Positions 57,985-64,000 of a stretch of DNA of 64,000 nucleotides are shown here, one piece after another. Position 1 is the first letter of the stretch, and the number at the start of each line of letters is the position of its first letter. The position numbers and the translations under genes are program-made. Origin of the DNA: Neopestalotiopsis rosae (Eukaryota > Ascomycota > Sordariomycetes > Amphisphaeriales > Sporocadaceae); the NCBI GenBank assembly GCA_023078685.1, contig JALGAS010000002.1:7068001-7132000 (forward strand). The letters run 5' to 3'. The notes under the pieces are model-generated. The model had not been told where the DNA came from. It searched no databases and saw nothing but the letters and a program-made list of their open reading frames with translations.

Positions 57985-58434
57985 TCAATTTCCATTCACC
58001 TCGTCCTTCTTGACGGCAAACTGCTTAAACGTGTCCAGGTCGGCATGCTTGAGGGCGCCCTCCTCGGTGGCGTCCAAGTCCACGCGCGGGACGCCCTCGC
58101 GACTGATCTTGCCGTCCTTGAAGGCCTGCACGGCCTCGAGCCAGCGCGCCGTGCACAGGCACCACTTGCACCCGCCCGTGAGGCCAATGGTGCGCAGGTC
58201 GTTGCCCTGGGCGGCCGAGTACCGCAGGAATTCGTCGCTCACGACGCCGGCCACGGCGTGGTTGCCCTGGTCCTGGATGCTGGTCCGGCAGAAGCCGTCG
58301 CGGTAGAAGCCCGTCATGGGCTGGGTGGAGAAGAGCTGGAGGGGCTTCTTGAGGACTGTGTGGTTTTGTGTTGGCGGTTAGCTGGTATATAGCTCGATTG
58401 CGGGGTGTGAAGACTTACTGTTGAGGCTGGGCAT
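57985..58434 (-). CDS. DUF2237 family protein
   Basis: Two exons (58419-58434, 57985-58355) give about 128 aa, the usual size for this small family shared by bacteria and fungi. Characteristic features are KKPLQLFSTQPMTGFYRDG at the start, GNHAVAGVVSDEFL in the middle, and a Cys cluster GGCKWCLCTARW. Function is not established; the conserved cysteines suggest metal binding or redox activity. The frame continues upstream of this ATG to another ATG at 58551. That longer start would add 39 residues with a hydrophobic stretch (SLLLTVIYLLFAVPLVVAV) like a signal peptide or anchor. The short start matches the family length; the long start would send the protein into the secretory pathway. Confidence 0.83.
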
Positions 58435-59863
58435 CTTGTCAGATTGGATAGGCTGTTGTTGTGGTTGTACAGCTACTACTAGAGGGACCGCGAAGAGGAG
58501 ATAGATGACTGTCAAGAGTAGCGATTGGGTATAGTCCTTGGATAAGATCATGATCGATATGGCTGCAACAATAATCAATTGTGGCTCAAGTCTCCACGTC
58601 AGGGTGGGTGGTATGTCTCCGAGCCTCTGAACATTAGCTTAGTGATGTCATAGAGACTGTAAAGACCAAACAATACAGAGCATATAAAACCAATTTCGAT
58701 ATTGCTATTGATAAGAAGGTCATACTCATATCGATATTCTGATCGCAAACATTTGAAGTTTCGTATTTGATTTTGATAAGATGAGCCACAAATTTTTATA
58801 CTGTTTTCCTTTAGGTCAGTTCATATGCGGCGATCATATATGGCGGGCAGGGATGGCGGGTATTTTTAGGGCAGTACAGCGTCAGCGATCCTGCCGAAGC
58901 GCTAAAGAGCTAAGTGATAGAGCTGCCATAATTTCAGTGCTGTTAAGCATCCTTTGAAGACGTTCTGCCAACTGTTTAAAATTATTGCAAGCGACGGGCT
59001 CTCCTTTCACTGGAATTTTGCACTAGGCTGTTGCTGCAGTTCTTGTGCAAAGCTTACAAGTTAAGCTCCAATACAGCCCATCATTTGGGCACCCGAATTG
59101 TCAATATTTATGCAGTCCACAGCCTTGAAGGTTCAATATCCTTGTAAATGCCCCAGATCCAATCACTCTGTGTACATTCGTGTTCTTTCTCCGGAAAAGG
59201 AAATTTGAAATGAACAAGCATGCAAAGAAGCGTGATACGCACCCAAGATTGAAAATAACATCAGCAATCAAAATTACATACTGATTACAAGCCCTATATC
59301 TGCGTACAAGAGAATGAGATGGATTCGTCCCTGATGATACCAACAAAAAATGTTTGCAAGCATAATGTGGAATTGTATTCTCATAGTAATCACCTACCTT
59401 CTCCAGACTGCCGGGGAGAATCTACAATGCTTGAGTACAAATCTAAGCTACCTCACCGACGACACCTGGCCAGTCACTATACCTAAACTCCAAAAAGAGT
59501 TTTTATAAACCTTTGTGGCCATATAGAACAAATTCAAATATAACATGTACTGGAAATGCTCTGCTCAGTGACCTTAATCATTCTGTTTGTTTCTCCGGCC
59601 GCTGAGTTTCGTCTGCCTCACCGAAAAGCAGCAGTATTTATGCCAGTCTTCCTCGAATTTGTCCCGCTGAGCGTCTCCCACTTCACCATCAACAATATCG
59701 CAAGCATCACATTTCCAATCTAATACCTTCTTCTCAACTACGTAACCCACACCACACCTGATATCCAATCCTCGTCCAGATATTTAACTACCTGCGGAAG
59801 CCATCTCCCGCGTACTATACCTTTACACCTCGCTTTGTACAAACCCACTAAAGGCCCTGGAAG
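58435..59863. other. Intergenic, AT-rich
   Basis: Contains the possible N-terminal extension of the DUF2237 gene (to 58551) and the promoter of the gene at 59864. The part 58620-59560 is noticeably AT-rich. No RNA gene recognised. Confidence 0.5.
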
Positions 59864-60734
59864 ATGGCCGACAGCGGTGATGTAACAGGCTTGGGGGGAC
59901 AACTCCGGCGGCTCTACGCCATTGAGCAACAGGCCGAGCGTGATTGCGAAGAGAAACTCCGCATATATCGAGAAGCCATACACACATACAAGAGGGAAAC
60001 TGTGGATTACTCAAGAGCCAGTAAGCAACTTGCATCGATTTTCTTCTCACCCATTTTCGGAAATTTGTTTTCTTGCGTAATGCCTATGTGACAATAGGGC
60101 ATCCTGTGATTGGTCTGCTTAAAGACCAAGTCGTGTTCATTATGTGCGTGATACATCAAAGGCAAGGGGTGAAACAATCTGCTGACTTGTTCTCAAAGTG
60201 TTGTATGCGCTCGTCCACATTGGCCAAAGGACGACTATACCGACGGTGAACATGCCGGACGAGATCCAGAGGCTCAAAGCAGACTTGGACGTCGCCATCT
60301 TATTCCTCATTTTCACTATGGATGGAACCAAGCACATCAGTGAGGAAATGATCGCAATTATGAGCAGAATGCCAGATCCTCCCAGGCCTGCTGAAGAGTT
60401 GAGGGCGCAGTACCAGGATCATTGGCGCAACAAGTGTGTGTACGTGGACGGATTGATCAAAAAGGCGCTTATGGAAGACGACTGGGAAAACGACGCCACC
60501 TTCGCCCAATTCGTGCGGGAACGAGACGACTATCGCCGTGAAGTTGCCATGCAGATGGCGAGGGCTTACATGCTCCTGTACCAAGGGTGGTCGATAACAG
60601 CCGTCAGATACTTCATCGGAATGAATCTCGGGGGCCTGCCCTTGCTTCTTGGTCAAAATGTCTCGTATGGCATGGAGCAAAAAGAAATCGAATCGATTTT
60701 GATCGAGTGTTACAATCGATTTCCGGACTATTAA
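59864..60734 (+). CDS. Hypothetical protein, unrecognised family
   Basis: Two exons (59864-60020 and 60199-60734) joined in phase give about 230 aa. The N-terminal 45 residues form a charged amphipathic helix (LRRLYAIEQQAERDCEEKLR). The second exon codes a mostly helical, acidic protein with repeated Glu/Asp/Arg segments and no transmembrane helix or signal. The 178-bp intron is longer than others in the window and includes a short open stretch (60101-60147) that could be a skipped exon, though its phase does not fit. ATG context (AAGATGGCC) and codon use look genuine. I do not recognise a domain. Confidence 0.6.
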
Positions 60735-63700
60735 AGGGAGCACAGCTCCCAGTTCAGGATTGCTGAGCTTCTTCATACTGGCTGTTTCATCCAGGCGCTT
60801 CTGGCAAATCAGGTCAGAAAGGATGGGCTGAGTTTAGGCACTGTTTGAAATCTGTTACTCTGCCTAAGCGTGTGTAATTGGAATCAAGGTTAAAAACATT
60901 ATACGGCGTTGGAATTTGGTTTACAAGGCATTAGCAATTGGTTTCTTGAAGTTATCATAGTTTCAGTGAGCAAACATTATCAATCTTTCTGTAGAAATTG
61001 TATATACCCTCCACTTCCACTCATACCTTCCTGTATCCCATTGTCGAAGTGAACTCTCCACATATAAACGGGTAGGCATCACTTCTACCAGGTTTCTCTT
61101 AGGATCGATCATTTGAGCTGAGAAGTTCCACCTTGTTCCCCTGGGACTGGCCAGTTTGGCGTGAGAAGTCAAAGTACCAAGCTATTACTGTATGAGTTCA
61201 AGCCCATCTCTATTTCGAAGGCTATGATGTATATGATCTGCATAACGAGGAGAAAGAAAGCAAATGTTCAAGACGAGCTCGAGACGACATCCTGATTCGT
61301 CCTATCACACCGCGAGACAACTTCAGTGTCATTGGAGAGGGCGAGAACGTCACACTTCTGAATCTTGAACAAGCACAAGTCCTCTTTCTAATTCGAAGCC
61401 TCGTCAACTCTTTCTCCTTTCTCTATCCATGACTCATATACAACTCCATCGTTATAAAACAAGAAGAAAAAAGACATTACCGGATCATATGCCAAACCAC
61501 GATTTTGTAATCGGGCATGATCGACATTCAGTTGTCTAAGTCACGATCATGTCAGCCATTTCCGGTCATCTTTCGATTGTTAAATCTCAGAGAAACTGCG
61601 GCATAGAAACAGAATTTGAGCACCACCGAAGTCACATTGGCATCGAACCCCTGGCTCACTAGGCTAATATTTGCAAATCATCGCGACACCACGGCCAATT
61701 CTGTCTGGGTATATAGGCATCACTACCAATCAAGTCTTTCTGTACGGCTCATTCAAAGAGTGGTTGGGGATTTCGCCTCACGAAATGTTACAGCGCCTGC
61801 ACATTTTACGGGCCGAAGGCCGACTGTCCCCGGTCGTGAAGCGAATATCATTGCAATTTGAACCCTCGTGGAGGGTATCGCGCCCAATATGGCTGTCACC
61901 GATCGACTTACGCTTCACCATCAACAATGTAATAATTTTCATTATTCACTTCATGTAGTAATCCCCGTGTGGTTTACCTTAATTTTTTATTCAAATCAGT
62001 AATCGTGCACGTGAACCAACAAGTCATTGGCAGACGCCAGGTACAAGTAGTGATCTCTTCAGGAACATTGCGAATTTCCGACATAAGACGATATTCCAGA
62101 TGTGTGCGTCGGTATTGTGCAGACAAGTTCTCTATCATGGATCGCATTCAGGGATACGAAGTGGGGGGACAGCGAGATATAGCTATTTCAAGTTTCTACC
62201 GAACCCCTAATGAAGTTATTTAATACCTATCTACAAAGCCATAAGCCTTTAATACTTCGCGCCTCCCCCTCAACTCTGTAAATAGACCGGCACATCACAG
62301 GTCCGGTACTATGATCTCCAATGATCTCTTCTGTTTGGGCAAAGTCCATCAAGACCCTAAGCTGTAAGGATACGCGAACGTTCATGGTCCCGGCCGAAGT
62401 CAACCGCGGGCCATGATCAGCTGCACATCGGACGGCGAAATCTGAATTGACAGCAGTGTTGGCAAACCGGTTCGCGAGCTGAACATAGCTTGCTGGAAGA
62501 GTCGAGTCGCAGACCCGCTGTACGCATGTTCGCTTGGTTGATCAACCATGTCGTGTATCGATTTCCTCAGACCAAGCGATCGAATGCACGATACGGCAAA
62601 AAGCATCCGTGAACCACGCTTCACAGGTCATCCGGGAATGCGGCAAAGGAGAATATAAATCACTTGTGAAGTGGTTTCAAGTCCTGTTAGATGGAGGAAG
62701 CCTCCCCTATCGACATACAAGACTCGCATTGGCTGCGATAGCATATCCAAACCTGGAAGTTGGACACCCATCGACTACCATGTGCTCAGCAACCTTGAAC
62801 TACGACTGCTAGTGCGGCCGATGGCTCTCTTTTTCGATCATGTTCTGGCCAGTCTATGGTGAAACCAACCGCTAATATTCGCGGGGAAACCACCAAAAGT
62901 TGATGAGACATGAGCTCATAGCACATGGCGGAATCAATGATGCTACATTTACGTTTCTGTTCTAATAAATAAGATCGCGGGGTCCAGAGTCAGTAGAATA
63001 GAACCAGGAACGACGAGAGATTCATGCGGCTGCATCGGCACATGTTAGATTAAACTCAATTCGTCATAGCAGAGAACGACTAGGGTGTCAAAAGTATGCA
63101 TTCAAGTCTGGAAACTGTCGATAAAGAACCATATTCTCCTGTCTGCTCAACGATTTTTATTGACTCAATGACGCAGCTATGCAGAGCTCCTAAGTAATGG
63201 CGGCACTCTTTAAATAAGCTCAAGGTAGAGCTTGGGACGAATTTAAGCTCTAGGTCTTTTGGACTGCGCCAGATCGAAGCTTGAAAGCTTACCAAAGGGC
63301 CTCCCAAGCCTCATATCTGGTTTTGGGTGCATTAGCGGAGATGGCGGGTTTGGCGCTGGTTGTTGGCAGCGGCATTTGCAAAACCGGTGCCAAAGGCTGC
63401 TCGCTCCCTTGGCAAACTTGGCTCCTTCTCGATGAAACGAAACCGAGGAAGTGGGATGATCCTTTCGCATCAGCCCTTTCATTGCAGCACTACTACTGGG
63501 CTGCCTACAGGCTCCCACGGACTCGGATCGAGCGGGAGGGAGCACAGAAGGCGAAGAAGGGATGCCGTTCTGATTGGACAGTTAGTGTGGCTTCCTGTGC
63601 GCTGTGGCTAGAGAATCAAGGAATAGCCACAATCGCGACAGGCATAGTCGCGGATCGCTGCCCAATCAGACACGATCGCCTCGCGGATCGGGGCGTGATG

Positions 63701-64000
63701 TCATGGTCCAGCCTGTCCCACAGCAGTAAAGTGCTTGCATGTTGAGCATGTGCTTTGTGTTGCAGATGTTTTCGTCACTCGATGGGGGCTCATCGAGGCG
63801 CGCGAATGCAGGGTCCAATCCACTGGTATCCTCCCAGTTCCTCCTCGAACCTTGCGCCTAGACGACCGTCAAAGACCGTCTTTGGAATGCGGCCATGACA
63901 TTGCGAAGCGCGGCACGATATTGTAAGGGAGGGCGACTCGGACCAAACAGAGTTCCAGTCTTTCCGTCATCGCCACTTTTAGTCCCATCGACTTATTCCA
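60735..64000. other. Gene-poor terminal region
   Basis: About 3.3 kb with only short unsupported open frames. Around 62640-62830 a fragment (DSHWLR, then HVLSNLEL in another frame) faintly recalls the C48 protease tails at 49-50 kb and may be a third decayed copy. Confidence 0.4.

Noticed and set aside
60101..60147. Extra exon inside the intron of the 59.9-60.7 kb gene
   Set aside because: It has AG and GT borders and an open frame, but its length breaks the phase with the following exon.
63281..63745. 154-codon plus-strand frame
   Set aside because: Overlaps other frames on both strands, no proper start or motif.

Overview
The window looks like nuclear DNA of a filamentous ascomycete, most likely a Sordariomycete and plausibly Hypocreales (inference). 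Genes are interrupted by many 50-115 bp GT-AG introns with CTAAC/CTGAC-type branch sites. The protein families are fungal: Zn2Cys6 and fungal_trans regulators, a SepA/Bni1-type formin, a P450 with a fungal-type N-terminus, and a DHA1-type MFS transporter. The tRNA-Asp carries an intron. There are no operons, ribosome-binding sites or CRISPR arrays.

Layout. 0.9-3.4 kb: Zn2Cys6 transcription factor with six exons. 4.9-8.7 kb: a divergent pair, a PTS1-tagged FAD amine oxidase and a Rieske oxygenase, sharing a promoter with a duplicated CCGGTCA-Y-GTGA element. 9.3-9.8 kb: small secreted protein. 10.9 kb: intron-containing tRNA-Asp(GUC). 12.0-17.4 kb: formin with GBD/FH3, coiled coil, FH1, FH2 and DAD. 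20.3-27.2 kb: small acidic single-pass membrane protein, membrane RING protein, Hus1 checkpoint clamp subunit, and a CCHC zinc-knuckle protein.

28-43 kb holds a compact run of accessory metabolic genes: C2H2/fungal_trans regulator, TesB-type thioesterase, cytochrome P450, intradiol ring-cleavage dioxygenase, NodB/PuuE-type deacetylase or amidohydrolase, class A FAD phenol-type hydroxylase and CocE/NonD-type hydrolase. Together they could release an aromatic core from an ester or amide substrate, hydroxylate it, open the ring by ortho cleavage and pass the products to acyl-CoA metabolism. This catabolic cluster with its own regulator is the best candidate for an undescribed system here. Its substrate cannot be read from the sequence.

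43.8-47.5 kb: housekeeping genes for proteasome ATPase Rpt2 and mitochondrial succinyl-CoA ligase alpha. 48.4-52.7 kb: a degraded mobile-element island with a frameshifted Ulp1-like C48 protease and a second partial copy, two back-to-back inverted repeats, and the end of a Ty1/copia-like RNase H. 53.0-54.9 kb: MFS transporter with six exons. 58.0-58.4 kb: DUF2237 protein. 59.9-60.7 kb: unrecognised two-exon gene. The remaining long stretches (55-58 kb, 60.8-64 kb, 17.4-20.3 kb) show no gene I can support.

Exon boundaries were derived by eye from GT-AG sites, frame continuity and family motifs. All multi-exon models sum to whole codons, but they are unverified by transcript data.
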